In this document: positions 26,110 through 34,810 of the stretch, in pieces | Position numbering within the stretch: the stretch's first letter is position 1 | Layout of the letters: each line of letters opens with the position of its first letter | Assembly: GCF_030160715.1 (NCBI RefSeq) | Contig: NZ_BSOW01000012.1 | Location: 124,001 to 188,000, forward strand | From: Bradyrhizobium iriomotense | GTDB lineage: Bacteria; Pseudomonadota; Alphaproteobacteria; Rhizobiales; Xanthobacteraceae | DNA length: 64,000 nucleotides | Direction of reading: 5' to 3' | Notes under the pieces: generated by a model | The model's database searches: none | What the model was told of the DNA's origin: nothing | Seen by the model: the letters and a program-made list of their open reading frames with translations, nothing else | Made by a program: the position numbers and the translations under genes

Positions 26110-27240
26110 CTAGGATGGCGCGGCTGCGCCGACCGTGTCGGCCGAGACGGCGTCCCTGCTGCCGAGCGGCCTGGGCTTGCCCGTGGTGGTATCCCGCAAG
26201 GTCTGCCGCTCGATCTCCGAGTTCAGCTCGGCTCCGAACATGATGACGATGGCGGACATCCACATCCACATCATCAACCCGATCGCTGCGCCCAGCGAGC
26301 CGTAGGTGGCGTTGTAGTTGGCGAACTCCGACAGATACCAGGAGAGCAGTGCCGAGCCGGCGATCCACAGCACGGAGGCCGTCACCGCGCCGATGCTGAG
26401 CCATTCCCAGCGCGCGGCATCGCGGCTGGGCGCGAAGCGGTAGAGGATCGCGAGCGCACCCAGCAGGATGACGAACAGCAGCGGCCACCGCGCCAGCGCG
26501 ACGATCAGCTTGCTCTCCGGAGCAAGTCCGAGATGGTTCAGCGCGAGCGGGAAGGCGACGACAGTGCCGACCATCAAGAGGAGCGCGGCAATGCCGCCGA
26601 CCGTGAAAGCCAGCGACACCAGATTGAGCCGAATGAAGCTACGCTTCTCGCGCTCCTCATAGGCGACGTTGAGCGCGTCGATGATCGACTTGACGCCGGC
26701 ATTGGCGCTCCAGATCGCCAGCGCGAGACCGAACAGGAAGGTGGCGCCAAGCGCCGTGTTGCCCTTCGACACCACCCGTCCGATCTGGTCCTCGATGATC
26801 TGGAACGTGCCCTCGGGCAGCATCATCGCCAGCGTCTGGACGTTGGCGCTGATCGTCGAGGGGTTGGCGAACAAGCCATAGAAGGAGACGAGCGCGGTGA
26901 CGGCGGGAAAAATCGCAAGCAGCCCGAAGAAGACCACGCCGCCGGCGGTTGCGAGCAGGCGATCCTCGTCGATGCGCTGGTAGGTGCGCCAGAGAATATC
27001 CTTCCAGCCGGCGAAGGGAATCTTGAACGGGCTTTTGGACCGGCGCCCCCGGCCGGGCTGCAAGGCGGCGCGAGCGGGATTGGTTTCGGGCGAATTGCCT
27101 TCCTGGTTGCGGCGGTCCTCGACTGCGACGGATCGCGGCGAGACGTAGCCCTGAACGTAGCGTTCCGCCGTCAGCACCAACACCGTCGTGGCGGCGACGA
27201 GCAGCCAATCGTCGAGCTGCTCGCGCCGCGGCGCCATCAT
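26110..27240 (-). CDS. YihY/BrkB-family inner-membrane protein
   Basis: 376 residues. A cytosolic N-terminus of about 80 residues (with one early hydrophobic stretch) precedes the YihY/BrkB domain: RIDEDRLLATAGGVVFFGLLAIFPA, then five more membrane spans including the GSLGAAIGLMMWMWMSAIVIMFGAELNSEIE signature region. The family (formerly misnamed RNase BN) has an undefined role in the envelope. The start overlaps the stop of the holin-X-like gene by four bases (ATGA at 27237-27240), so both are one transcript. Confidence 0.92.
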   Translation of the reverse strand: MMAPRREQLDDWLLVAATTVLVLTAERYVQGYVSPRSVAVEDRRNQEGNSPETNPARAALQPGRGRRSKSPFKIPFAGWKDILWRTYQRIDEDRLLATAGGVVFFGLLAIFPAVTALVSFYGLFANPSTISANVQTLAMMLPEGTFQIIEDQIGRVVSKGNTALGATFLFGLALAIWSANAGVKSIIDALNVAYEEREKRSFIRLNLVSLAFTVGGIAALLLMVGTVVAFPLALNHLGLAPESKLIVALARWPLLFVILLGALAILYRFAPSRDAARWEWLSIGAVTASVLWIAGSALLSWYLSEFANYNATYGSLGAAIGLMMWMWMSAIVIMFGAELNSEIERQTLRDTTTGKPRPLGSRDAVSADTVGAAAPS

Positions 27241-27824
27241 GCGTCCAATCGGCGGCTGTGGCGCCTCCGGCGCGCCGCCGTCAGCCCCAACAGCCCGATG
27301 GCTGCGAGCATCAGGCCGAGCTGCACCGAGCGGTTGCCCCTTGCCGGCGAACCGCCGTTGCGATGGCCCTTTTCGCCCGGCGCGAGCGGCACCAGCGGGA
27401 TCGTGGTCGCGACCTCCTTCACGGCCTCCTTGACCGTTCCACGCGGAATCCGGGGCGTGGCAATCGCAACCCGCAGCCGGCTTGCGAGCGGCACCACCGC
27501 TTTGGGCCGGCGTTTCATCTGGGCCATTGCGATGCCGGCACAGATCGCCGCCAGCACCAGAAGCACGGCGCCAACGGTGCCGAAGGCCCAGAACATTCCG
27601 TAAGTGAGCTCGACCCAGCGGAACAGCGCCATCAGCCCGACGAAAAAGGCGGCGATGGCGAACAGGCCTGCCACAGCGAAGAGGCCGGCGCCGACCGCAT
27701 AGGACGTCGCCTTGCCGGTGGCCTGACTGGTGCGATCGCGCAAATACGACCGGGTGGCGCGCCTGAGGTGGTTGAGCTTGAGCGCCATTCCGGCGCGTAG
27801 CAATTCGCCCGATGGCGCAAGCAT
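27237..27824 (-). CDS. Holin-X (superfamily III)-like membrane protein
   Basis: 195 residues. Residues 1-40 are basic and cytosolic, followed by two strong transmembrane helices (AVGAGLFAVAGLFAIAAFFVGL and FGTVGAVLLVLAAICAGIA) with a short aromatic loop, the layout of the putative actinobacterial holin-X family; a third short hydrophobic segment lies near the C-terminus. GGAGG nine bases upstream selects the ATG at 27824 over that at 27833. Despite the family name no lysis genes are near; in rhizobia these proteins travel with envelope genes, here yihY/brkB. Confidence 0.8.
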   Translation of the reverse strand: MLAPSGELLRAGMALKLNHLRRATRSYLRDRTSQATGKATSYAVGAGLFAVAGLFAIAAFFVGLMALFRWVELTYGMFWAFGTVGAVLLVLAAICAGIAMAQMKRRPKAVVPLASRLRVAIATPRIPRGTVKEAVKEVATTIPLVPLAPGEKGHRNGGSPARGNRSVQLGLMLAAIGLLGLTAARRRRHSRRLDA

Positions 27825-27909
27825 GCGAAACATCCTCCGGCGGCCGAGGCTGACAGCGTTGTTGGTGGATGAACGTGGAGGCGTTTGACTTGTTCCGGCG
27901 GCGCTGGCG

Positions 27910-28869
27910 TCAGCCGAGATCGGCGGCGGCGATCCAGAACACCTCGCCCTCGCTGTCCTCGGTGTCGAGCCAGAGCAGCGGCAGTTCGGGGAACGCCTCA
28001 TCGATCCGCTCGCGGCCGCGGCCGATCTCGCACAATAGTCCGCCCTCGGGCGTGAGGTAGCGAGGTGCGTCTTGCAGGATGCGGCGCACGACATCCAGCC
28101 CGTCGGCGCCGCCGTCGAAGGCAAGCTTCGGCTCGGCGCGGCATTCCGGCGGCAGTGCCGCCATCCCTTCCGCATCGACATAGGGCGGGTTGGAGATGAT
28201 CAAATCGTAGCGCGCGTTGCCGAGCGGCGCGAACAGGTCGCCGCGATGGAGCGTGACGCGGTCCTCGAGGGCGTAGTCGGCGACATTGCGCGCGGCAACC
28301 TCGATCGCTCCCTTGGAGATGTCGACAGCGTCCACCTCGGCATTCGGGAAGTGCTGCGCCGCGAGGATCGCAAGGCAGCCGGAGCCGGTGCAGAGATCGA
28401 GCACGCGCTGGACGGCCGAGGGATCGTCGATCAGCGAGCCGGCCTCGCCGTCACCGCCGAAATGCGAATCCAGGAGCTCTCCGATGAAGGAGCGCGGCAC
28501 AATCACGCGCTCGTCGACATAGAAGGGCAGGCCGCGCATATAGATCTTGTTGACGAGATAGGCGGCCGGCTTGCGCGTGGCGACGCGCGCGGTGATCAGC
28601 GCAAGGATGGACTTGCCTTCGGCCGCGGTGACGCGGGCATTGGTGAAGATCTCGAACTGCTCGGGACTGAGATGCAGCGCCTCGCAAATCAGGAAGGCAG
28701 CTTCGGCCACCGGATCGGTGGTGCCATGCGCGAAGGCTAGCTTGGCCTCGTTGAAGCGGCTCACCGCATAGCGGACGAAATCGAGCAGGGTCACGAGCTC
28801 GCCGGCGGCGACCTTCGCAAGCTTGGGTGCGGCGCGGCCGCGCGTGGTCTTCTTGGATGCTTTTGCCAT
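27910..28869 (-). CDS. prmB: Ribosomal protein L3 (glutamine-N5) methyltransferase
   Basis: 319 residues. Class I SAM enzyme with VLDLCTGSGCLAILAA and the catalytic NPPYVDAEG. The N-terminal helical domain (LLDFVRYAVSRFNEAKLAFAHGTTDP) is of the PrmB rather than PrmC type, so the substrate is expected to be L3 on the ribosome rather than release factors. A basic N-terminal extension (ASKKTTRGRAAPKLAK) is present. The start ATG overlaps the moaE stop by one base, so it follows moaE in one transcript. Confidence 0.92.
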   Translation of the reverse strand: MAKASKKTTRGRAAPKLAKVAAGELVTLLDFVRYAVSRFNEAKLAFAHGTTDPVAEAAFLICEALHLSPEQFEIFTNARVTAAEGKSILALITARVATRKPAAYLVNKIYMRGLPFYVDERVIVPRSFIGELLDSHFGGDGEAGSLIDDPSAVQRVLDLCTGSGCLAILAAQHFPNAEVDAVDISKGAIEVAARNVADYALEDRVTLHRGDLFAPLGNARYDLIISNPPYVDAEGMAALPPECRAEPKLAFDGGADGLDVVRRILQDAPRYLTPEGGLLCEIGRGRERIDEAFPELPLLWLDTEDSEGEVFWIAAADLG

Positions 28870-29336
28870 CAGGATTTGGTCCAGCGTGCGGCGGCCTGGT
28901 CGTCGCGGGTATTGGCCTCGACCCAGCCGGTGCCGGCTACGCTCTCTTCCTTCTTCCAGAACGGCGCGCTGGTCTTCAGGTAGTCCATCAGGAACTCGGC
29001 CGCCTGGAATGCCGCCTGGCGATGCTGCGAGGCAGTCACCACCAGCACGATGTTTTCGCCGGGCGTGATCCGGCCCACGCGATGTATGACGGTGATGCCG
29101 TCGAGCGGCCAGCGCGAGATCGCCTCGTCGACATGGCGCTGGATCTCCTCTTCCGCCATGCCCGGATAATGTTCCAGTGTCAGCGCCGAAATCTTCGCGT
29201 TGTCCTCGTCGCCGCGGCAGATGCCGGAGAAGCTCACGACCGCGCCGATGTCGGTGCGAGCGTTCGTCAGCGCCGCGATCTCGCGCGCGACGTCGAAATC
29301 GTCTTGCTGGATGCGGATGGTGACGGGGCCCGACAT
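28869..29336 (-). CDS. moaE: Molybdopterin synthase catalytic subunit
   Basis: 155 residues. Converts cyclic pyranopterin monophosphate to molybdopterin with sulfur carried by MoaD. Conserved elements: VVSFSGICRG, LEHYPGMAEEE, IHRVGRITPGENIVLVV, HRQAAFQAAEFLMDYLK and the catalytic Lys-rich PFWKKE. Ten bases downstream of moaD. The cofactor made here is required by the CO dehydrogenase encoded at 50029-53821. Confidence 0.97.
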   Translation of the reverse strand: MSGPVTIRIQQDDFDVAREIAALTNARTDIGAVVSFSGICRGDEDNAKISALTLEHYPGMAEEEIQRHVDEAISRWPLDGITVIHRVGRITPGENIVLVVTASQHRQAAFQAAEFLMDYLKTSAPFWKKEESVAGTGWVEANTRDDQAAARWTKS

Positions 29337-29346
29337 GCGCGCGACG

Positions 29347-29598
29347 CTAGCCGCCGGTCATCGGCGGGAAGAACGCGATCTCGCGGGCGCCGGCGATCGC
29401 CGCATTCGGCTTGACGTGGGCGTGGTCGATCGCGGCGCGGATCACCTTCGGCTTCTCGAACGCATAGGCATAGGCTTCGCTCCGGCCGGACAGCCAGGCG
29501 ATCAGCTCTTCCACGGTGCGAACGCTGGCCGGCGGCTCGATCGTCTCTTCCGCCTTGCCGATGCGCTCGCGCACCCAGGCGAAATATTTCACCTTCAT
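29347..29598 (-). CDS. moaD: Molybdopterin synthase sulfur carrier subunit
   Basis: 83 residues, ubiquitin-like beta-grasp protein ending in the required Gly-Gly (FFPPMTGG), which is adenylated and thiocarboxylated to carry sulfur to MoaE. The start MKVKYFAWVRERIG is typical. Its ATG overlaps the pgsA stop by four bases, so pgsA-moaD-moaE-prmB read as one unit. Confidence 0.97.
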   Translation of the reverse strand: MKVKYFAWVRERIGKAEETIEPPASVRTVEELIAWLSGRSEAYAYAFEKPKVIRAAIDHAHVKPNAAIAGAREIAFFPPMTGG

Positions 29599-30212
29599 CC
29601 CTCATCCTCCTTGATGAGGTGATGGATGCCGGCGCGGAAATAATCGTAGCCGGTGTACATGGTGAGCAGCGCCGAGGCCCACAGCAAGAGCAGGCCGATC
29701 TGGGTCACCACCGGCACCACCTGGTCGCCCGCCTCGCCCGCGAGCAGGAAGCCGATCGCAACGAGTTGGACCGTCGTCTTCCACTTGGCGAGCTTGGTCA
29801 CGGGCACGCTGACGCGCAGTGCCGCCAGATATTCGCGCAGGCCCGAGACCAGGATCTCGCGGCACAGGATCACGATGGCGGCCCACAGCGACCAGCCGTG
29901 GATGATGCCGTCGGCCGCCAGCATCAGGAGGCACGAGGCAACCAGGAGCTTGTCGGCGATCGGGTCGAGCATCCGGCCGAAGGCCGATTGCTGGTTCCAG
30001 ATCCGCGCGTAATAGCCGTCGAGGTAATCCGTCACCCCCGCCGCGATGAAGATGGCAACCGCTACCCAGCGCAGCCAGAGCGGCCCGTCCAGGATCGACT
30101 GGGCGTAGATGCACCCGACGACGACCGGGATCGCGGCGATCCGGCCATAGGTCAGGATGTTCGGGAGGGACATCGCGCGGCTGGTCGTCCCTCGTGTCGT
30201 GGCGATGTTCAT
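29595..30212 (-). CDS. pgsA: CDP-diacylglycerol-glycerol-3-phosphate 3-phosphatidyltransferase
   Basis: 205 residues, several membrane spans. Makes phosphatidylglycerol phosphate for anionic phospholipids. The CDP-alcohol motif DGx2ARx8Gx3Dx3D is complete (DGYYARIWNQQSAFGRMLD then PIADK). Start at 30212 (MNIATTRGTTSRAMSLPN) gives a short charged leader; an internal ATG at 30173 (MSLPNILTYGRI) is a possible alternative but has no ribosome site. Follows uvrC on the same strand with a gap of about 100 bases. Confidence 0.95.
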   Translation of the reverse strand: MNIATTRGTTSRAMSLPNILTYGRIAAIPVVVGCIYAQSILDGPLWLRWVAVAIFIAAGVTDYLDGYYARIWNQQSAFGRMLDPIADKLLVASCLLMLAADGIIHGWSLWAAIVILCREILVSGLREYLAALRVSVPVTKLAKWKTTVQLVAIGFLLAGEAGDQVVPVVTQIGLLLLWASALLTMYTGYDYFRAGIHHLIKEDEG

Positions 30213-30308
30213 CCGTTCTACCAATACCGCTGCAGCCTGAAGGTCAACCGTCCCGCTCCCAAATGGGGTGCGGGATGCGACGTCCATATGACCACGGCCC
30301 CCTTTAGT

Positions 30309-32369
30309 TCACCCCGGCTGGGGATGGAAAAACTCGAAAATCTTGCGGGCGCTTTCCGCGCTCACCCCCGGAACCTTCCCGAGATCGGCGATCGACGCCC
30401 GCTCGATCTCCTTCAGGGTTCCGAAATGATGCAGCAAGGCACGTTTGCGTGACGGGCCGATGCCCGGAATCTCCTGCAAACCGGCCTCGCGGATGTCTTT
30501 CTTGCGCAGCTTGCGGTGCGAGCCGATGACGAAGCGGTGGGCCTCGTCGCGCAACCTCTGAATGAAATAAAGCACGGGATCGCGCTGTTCGAGTTTGATC
30601 GCCTCGCGGCCCGGCATGAACAGCGTCTCGCGCCCGGCATCGCGGTCCGGCCCCTTGGCCACCGACATCAGCGACACCTGGGTGAGCCCGAGGCTCTCGA
30701 AAATCTCCCTGACGGCGTTGAGCTGGCCGCGGCCGCCGTCGATGATCACGAGGTCGGGCCATTGCGGGAAGTCGTCGTCCTTGGCCTTCGCCGTCTCTTC
30801 GGGCGGACTGAGCAGCCGCTTGAAGCGGCGCTGCAAGACTTCCCGCATCATCGCATAGTCGTCGCCAGGCGTGAGCCCTTCCGACTTGATGTTGAACTTG
30901 CGGTACTGGTTCTTCACGAAGCCGTCGGGCCCAGCGACGATCATGGCGCCGACCGCGTTGGTGCCCTGGATATGGCTGTTGTCGTAGACCTCGATGCGCT
31001 TCGGCGGATGCGGCAGGGCAAGGGTCGCGGCCATCGCTTCGAGCAGGCGGCCCTGCGTCGCGGTGTCCGCGAGCTTCCGCCCCAGCGCTTCCCGCGCATT
31101 GGTCAGCGCGTGGGTGACGAGCTCCTTCTTCTCGCCGCGCTTGGGCGTGGAGACCTCCACCTTGTGGCCGGCCTTGATCGACAGCGCGTTGGCTAGCAGC
31201 TCGCTTTCCTCGATCTCGTGTGAGAGCAGGATGACCTTCGGCGGCGGCTTGTCGTCGTAGAACTGCGCGAGGAACGAGCCCAGCACCTCTTCCGGCGTGA
31301 ACGTCTTCTCCGCGCGCGGGAAATAGGCGCGGTTGCCCCAGTTCTGCCCGGTGCGGAAGAAGAACACCTCGACGCAGGAGAAACCGCCTTCCTGATGGAT
31401 CGCGAACACGTCGGCTTCTTCCACGGTGCGCGGATTGATGCCCTGCTGCGACTGGATCGCCGACAGCGCGGCGAGACGGTCGCGATAGAGCGCGGCGCGC
31501 TCGAATTCGAGCTCTCCCGAGGCTTTTTCCATCTCGCCCGCCAGCTCCTGCTTCACGGCGTGACTCTTGCCGGAGAGGAAGTCGGTCGCTTCCCGCACCA
31601 ATGTCGCATAGCCCGGGAAGTCGATCTCGCGGGTGCAGGGCCCGGCGCAGCGGCGGATCTGGTGCAAGAGGCAGGGCCGGGTGCGGCTTTCGAAGAACGA
31701 ATCGGTGCAGGAGCGGATCAGGAACGCGCGCTGTAGCGCGGTGATGGTGCGGTTGACGGCGCCGGCGGAAGCGAACGGGCCGAAATAACGCCCGGGTCGG
31801 GTCTGCGCGCCGCGATGCTTGAGGATCTGCGGCGCCCAGTGGTCGCCGGTGATCAGGATGTAGGGAAACGACTTGTCGTCGCGGAGCTGCACGTTGAAGC
31901 GAGGCCGGAGCTGCTTGATGAGGTTGGCCTCGAGCAGCAGCGCTTCGGTTTCGGTCGTGGTCGAGACGATCTCGACCGAGACCGTCGCCGCGATCATGCG
32001 CAAAATGCGTGCCGGCTGCGGCGCACTTTGCCGCGCGTAGTTGGAGAGGCGCTTTTTGACGTTCTTGGCCTTGCCGACATAGAGCACGTCGTTGTTCGCA
32101 TTGAGCATGCGATAGACGCCCGCCGAGGTGGGGGCGAGCCGCACCGCGCGCTCGATCGCGTCATGTCCGGTCGCAAGCGGGCCTTCGCCGACCGCGCCCG
32201 CCTCTTCCAGGATGTCGGGCAGCCGCGCCTCGTCCTCGTCGTCGCTGCCATTCGTCGCAGGATCCACGTCGGGCGGCGTCAGCTCCTGTGGCGTGGCGTC
32301 TGGCGCTGCGCCACGCCGCACCTTCCGCGCGCGTGCAGTGTCCGGGGTGTCGGAGGAATCGTGATTCAT
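30309..32369 (-). CDS. uvrC: Excinuclease ABC subunit C
   Basis: 686 residues. Nucleotide-excision repair nuclease making the dual incision. Domains: a non-conserved acidic N-terminal extension of about 85 residues, the GIY-YIG domain (AGVYRMLNANNDVLYVGKAK), a Cys cluster (RPCLLHQIRRCAGPCTREID), the UVR motif (KQELAGEMEKASGELEFERAALYRDRL region), an RNase H-like domain with RIEVYDNSHIQGTNAVGAM, and C-terminal helix-hairpin-helix pairs (LQEIPGIGPSRKRALLHHFG). Longer than E. coli UvrC (610) because of the N-terminus. pgsA is downstream. Confidence 0.98.
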   Translation of the reverse strand: MNHDSSDTPDTARARKVRRGAAPDATPQELTPPDVDPATNGSDDEDEARLPDILEEAGAVGEGPLATGHDAIERAVRLAPTSAGVYRMLNANNDVLYVGKAKNVKKRLSNYARQSAPQPARILRMIAATVSVEIVSTTTETEALLLEANLIKQLRPRFNVQLRDDKSFPYILITGDHWAPQILKHRGAQTRPGRYFGPFASAGAVNRTITALQRAFLIRSCTDSFFESRTRPCLLHQIRRCAGPCTREIDFPGYATLVREATDFLSGKSHAVKQELAGEMEKASGELEFERAALYRDRLAALSAIQSQQGINPRTVEEADVFAIHQEGGFSCVEVFFFRTGQNWGNRAYFPRAEKTFTPEEVLGSFLAQFYDDKPPPKVILLSHEIEESELLANALSIKAGHKVEVSTPKRGEKKELVTHALTNAREALGRKLADTATQGRLLEAMAATLALPHPPKRIEVYDNSHIQGTNAVGAMIVAGPDGFVKNQYRKFNIKSEGLTPGDDYAMMREVLQRRFKRLLSPPEETAKAKDDDFPQWPDLVIIDGGRGQLNAVREIFESLGLTQVSLMSVAKGPDRDAGRETLFMPGREAIKLEQRDPVLYFIQRLRDEAHRFVIGSHRKLRKKDIREAGLQEIPGIGPSRKRALLHHFGTLKEIERASIADLGKVPGVSAESARKIFEFFHPQPG

Positions 32370-32623
32370 GGTGCGAATTTAGGCGCTGGGAGCGCCGATT
32401 TGAAGTTGCACCGGGCCGGCTGACGGCGACCGCGCGCGGTGTTCCCGGTAACGCTTCCTTAAGACTGTTAAGCGGGCGGTAACCGCGCTTAACAACCCTT
32501 TAACTTAAAACTCTCGATAAATCCTACGCGAAAAGTTCTTGGTTCCCTAACCATGCGGTTTTGCCTTGCGCGGCGGCGCATGCAGATCGCGATGGCCTTG
32601 CGGCAGTTGCGTTGGAGAGTGTG

Positions 32624-33247
32624 ATGAAGAGGCTCGTTGTGGGCGCTGCGGCTCTGGTTGCCGTGGGCTGGAGCGCTTCGGCAGAGGCCGCCGATCTCAA
32701 TTACGGACAGCGAGCGCCCTATACCGTCAACCAGCCGCTCAATGCCTACAGCTGGGCCGGTCCGTATCTCGGCGCCAATCTCGGTTATGAATGGGGCTCG
32801 GTGAGCAACAATCCCGCCAAGCCGGCCGGCTTCGTCGGCGGCATCCAGGCGGGCTACAATTTCCAGAACGGCCCGTGGGTGTTCGGCGTGGAAGGCGATA
32901 TCCAGGCCGCCGGCGCCGACGATACGTTCGCGCCGTGGAAGTTCTCCAATCCCTGGTTCGGCACCGTGCGCGGTCGCGGCGGCTACGCCTTCAACAACAT
33001 CCTGTTCTACGGCACCGCCGGTCTTGCCTTCGGCGAGTTGCGTGCGGAGACTTTTGGCTGGACGGAATCGCACACCACGGTGGGCTGGACCGCAGGTGTC
33101 GGCGCCGAGTTCGGCATCGCGCAGAACTGGAGTGCCAAGATCGAATATCTCTTCCTTGATCTGTCCTCGAGCCAGTTCGCGATCACCGGCGTGTCGAACG
33201 GCTATAGCGCCAGCGTGGTGCGCGCAGGCGTGAACTATCACTTCTGA
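32624..33247 (+). CDS. Outer-membrane beta-barrel protein (Omp25/Omp31-like)
   Basis: 207 residues. Signal peptide MKRLVVGAAALVAVGWSASAEAA, then ADLNYGQRAPYT and the barrel beginning WAGPYLGANLGYEWGS, alternating hydrophobic strands and a terminal aromatic (VVRAGVNYHF) as needed for BamA recognition. This is the rhizobial Omp25/Omp31 small porin-like family. GGAG six bases before the ATG at 32624 sets the start. The 254-base upstream region is unusually AT-rich, consistent with a strong promoter; a terminator follows. Confidence 0.92.
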   Translation: MKRLVVGAAALVAVGWSASAEAADLNYGQRAPYTVNQPLNAYSWAGPYLGANLGYEWGSVSNNPAKPAGFVGGIQAGYNFQNGPWVFGVEGDIQAAGADDTFAPWKFSNPWFGTVRGRGGYAFNNILFYGTAGLAFGELRAETFGWTESHTTVGWTAGVGAEFGIAQNWSAKIEYLFLDLSSSQFAITGVSNGYSASVVRAGVNYHF

Positions 33248-33279
33248 TAGCTTAAAGAAGAAAATACCGGACCTGAACC

Positions 33280-33306
33280 TCCCGGCCTCGCGGCCGGGAC
33301 TTTTTT
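33280..33306 (+). terminator. Rho-independent terminator of the outer-membrane protein gene
   Basis: Stem TCCCGGCC (33280-33287) / GGCCGGGA (33292-33299), loop TCGC, then C and six T residues (33301-33306). Confidence 0.9.
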
Positions 33307-33317
33307 GCGTCAGTCGC

Positions 33318-33533
33318 CTAAGAGAGGATCACCAGGTTGACCGCCTTGGGTCCCTTGCCCTTCTTGTCCGGCTCGACTTCGAAAGTGATACGCTGTCCTT
33401 CGGTGAGGTCCTTCAGTCCCGCCCGCTCCACCGCCGTGATGTGAACGAAGACGTCGCGACCGCCATCGTCCGGCTTGATGAAGCCGTAACCGCGTTCGCC
33501 GTTGAAAAACTTAACCGTGCCCGTCATGGCCAT
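33318..33533 (-). CDS. Cold-shock domain protein
   Basis: 71 residues, a single OB-fold cold-shock domain with RNP1 (ERGYGFIKP) and RNP2 (DVFVHI). Binds single-stranded RNA/DNA as a chaperone. GGGGGAGGAG five bases before the ATG at 33533 sets the start; MAMTGTVKFFNGERG is a standard N-terminus. Rhizobia carry several paralogues, so I do not assign a letter. The 250-base region upstream contains no gene and could hold a long 5' leader, common in this family. Confidence 0.95.
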   Translation of the reverse strand: MAMTGTVKFFNGERGYGFIKPDDGGRDVFVHITAVERAGLKDLTEGQRITFEVEPDKKGKGPKAVNLVILS

Positions 33534-33783
33534 CGGGACTCCTCCCCCGCATTGCTCCTCCGCCGTGATGCATGCCCGCACCTCGGCATGACCGGACATA
33601 CGAGCCCGGGAGCTGGCCACCCTTGGGCGGACGTGTCAGTCCGCCTGGATCCTTCTTAGGCCTTCACTCCGCCGCAACCATTCGCGGAAGCGGAACGTAA
33701 AGCCAGTCACTTGGCACAGCATAATACGGTTCTTTGCAGATTGACTACCGTTCATGCATAGTTTTCCCAATAGGTGTACTACT

Positions 33784-34644
33784 TTAGGGCCTTGGTACCT
33801 CCAGGCGGAAACGGGCCGCGCCGCCCTGGCCGAGCGGCTTTTCGAGCTCCGGCAGGATGGTCTTCAGCTCGCCCTGCAGCGTAAAGGGTGGGTTGACGAT
33901 CAAGAGCCCCGTCGTGGCCAGCGGTGCGTCGGTACTTTGCGGTGCGACGCTGAATTCAAGCCGCAGGCATTTCCCCTGAGGTTTGGCTGCGGCTGCCGCC
34001 TGCGCCACCGCTTGCGCGAGTGCGTCGGTGGCGCGCCTGGATTTGGCGGGATACCAGATCACATAGATGCCGGTCGGCCATTTGGCGAACGCTTCCGAGA
34101 AGGCTTCTGCGAGCCGCTCGAACTCGTCCTTGGCCTCGAAGGGTGGATCGATCAGCACCAGACCGCGCCGCTCCTTCGGTGGCACGAAAGCCGGCAGCGC
34201 AACCCAGCCGTCGAGATCGACGACACGCGCCTGCGCGTCGCGGCGCAGCACATCGATCAGCGCCTTGCGCGCCTTCGGCTCGAGCTCGCAGGCGACGAGG
34301 CGATCCTGCGGCCGCAACAGGCCACGCGCGATCAGCGGCGATCCTGGATAGGTCTTCAATTCGCCGCGCGGATTGAAGGCGCGGACGATGTCGAGATAGG
34401 GCTTTGTGAGTGCGGCGACCTCGTTGGACAGGCGTGCCTGCATGACGCGGGCGATGCCGGTCAACCACTCGCCGCCGCGTCGCGCCTCATCGCCTTCGAG
34501 ATCGTAGAGGCCGGCGCCGGCATGGGTGTCGATGACGCGGAACGCACCCGGCTTGTCCTGGAGATAGCTCAGGATGCGCGCCAGCACGATGTGCTTGATG
34601 ACATCGGCGAAGCTGCCGGCGTGAAAGGCGTGGCGGTAGCTCAT
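33784..34644 (-). CDS. rlmJ: 23S rRNA (adenine2030-N6)-methyltransferase
   Basis: 286 residues. Methylates A2030 in 23S rRNA. Starts MSYRHAFHAGSFADVIKHIVL, the RlmJ signature; further conserved are IDTHAGAGLYDLEGDEA (SAM site) and catalytic LIDPPFEAKDEF. Encoded alone, with a palindromic repeat between it and the RNase T2 gene. Confidence 0.96.
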   Translation of the reverse strand: MSYRHAFHAGSFADVIKHIVLARILSYLQDKPGAFRVIDTHAGAGLYDLEGDEARRGGEWLTGIARVMQARLSNEVAALTKPYLDIVRAFNPRGELKTYPGSPLIARGLLRPQDRLVACELEPKARKALIDVLRRDAQARVVDLDGWVALPAFVPPKERRGLVLIDPPFEAKDEFERLAEAFSEAFAKWPTGIYVIWYPAKSRRATDALAQAVAQAAAAAKPQGKCLRLEFSVAPQSTDAPLATTGLLIVNPPFTLQGELKTILPELEKPLGQGGAARFRLEVPRP

Positions 34645-34683
34645 GGACCGGAGGCTACGTTATCTTGTGCGATCCAATCCATT

Positions 34684-34800
34684 GTCATTGCGAGCGAAGC
34701 GAAGCAATCCAGAAATTTGCCCGCTGCGGCAGTCTGGATTGCTTCGTCGCTTCAGCGCAAAATTGCTGCGCAATTTTGTCGCGAGCTCCTCGCAATGACG
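34684..34800. repeat. Intergenic palindrome, GTCATTGCGAGCGAAGC family
   Basis: Left arm 34684-34712 (GTCATTGCGAGCGAAGCGAA then GCAATCCAG), right side 34734-34800 with CTGGATTGCTTCG and a terminal GCAATGAC. A smaller inner hairpin (GCGCAAAATTG...CAATTTTG) lies near 34756-34778. Typical dispersed element of Bradyrhizobium genomes. Confidence 0.8.
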
Positions 34801-34810
34801 GACTTGGAGG

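Noticed and set aside
27237..27824. Holin-like gene as a sign of a prophage
   Set aside because: No phage structural, integrase or lysis genes nearby; the family is common in chromosomal envelope contexts.
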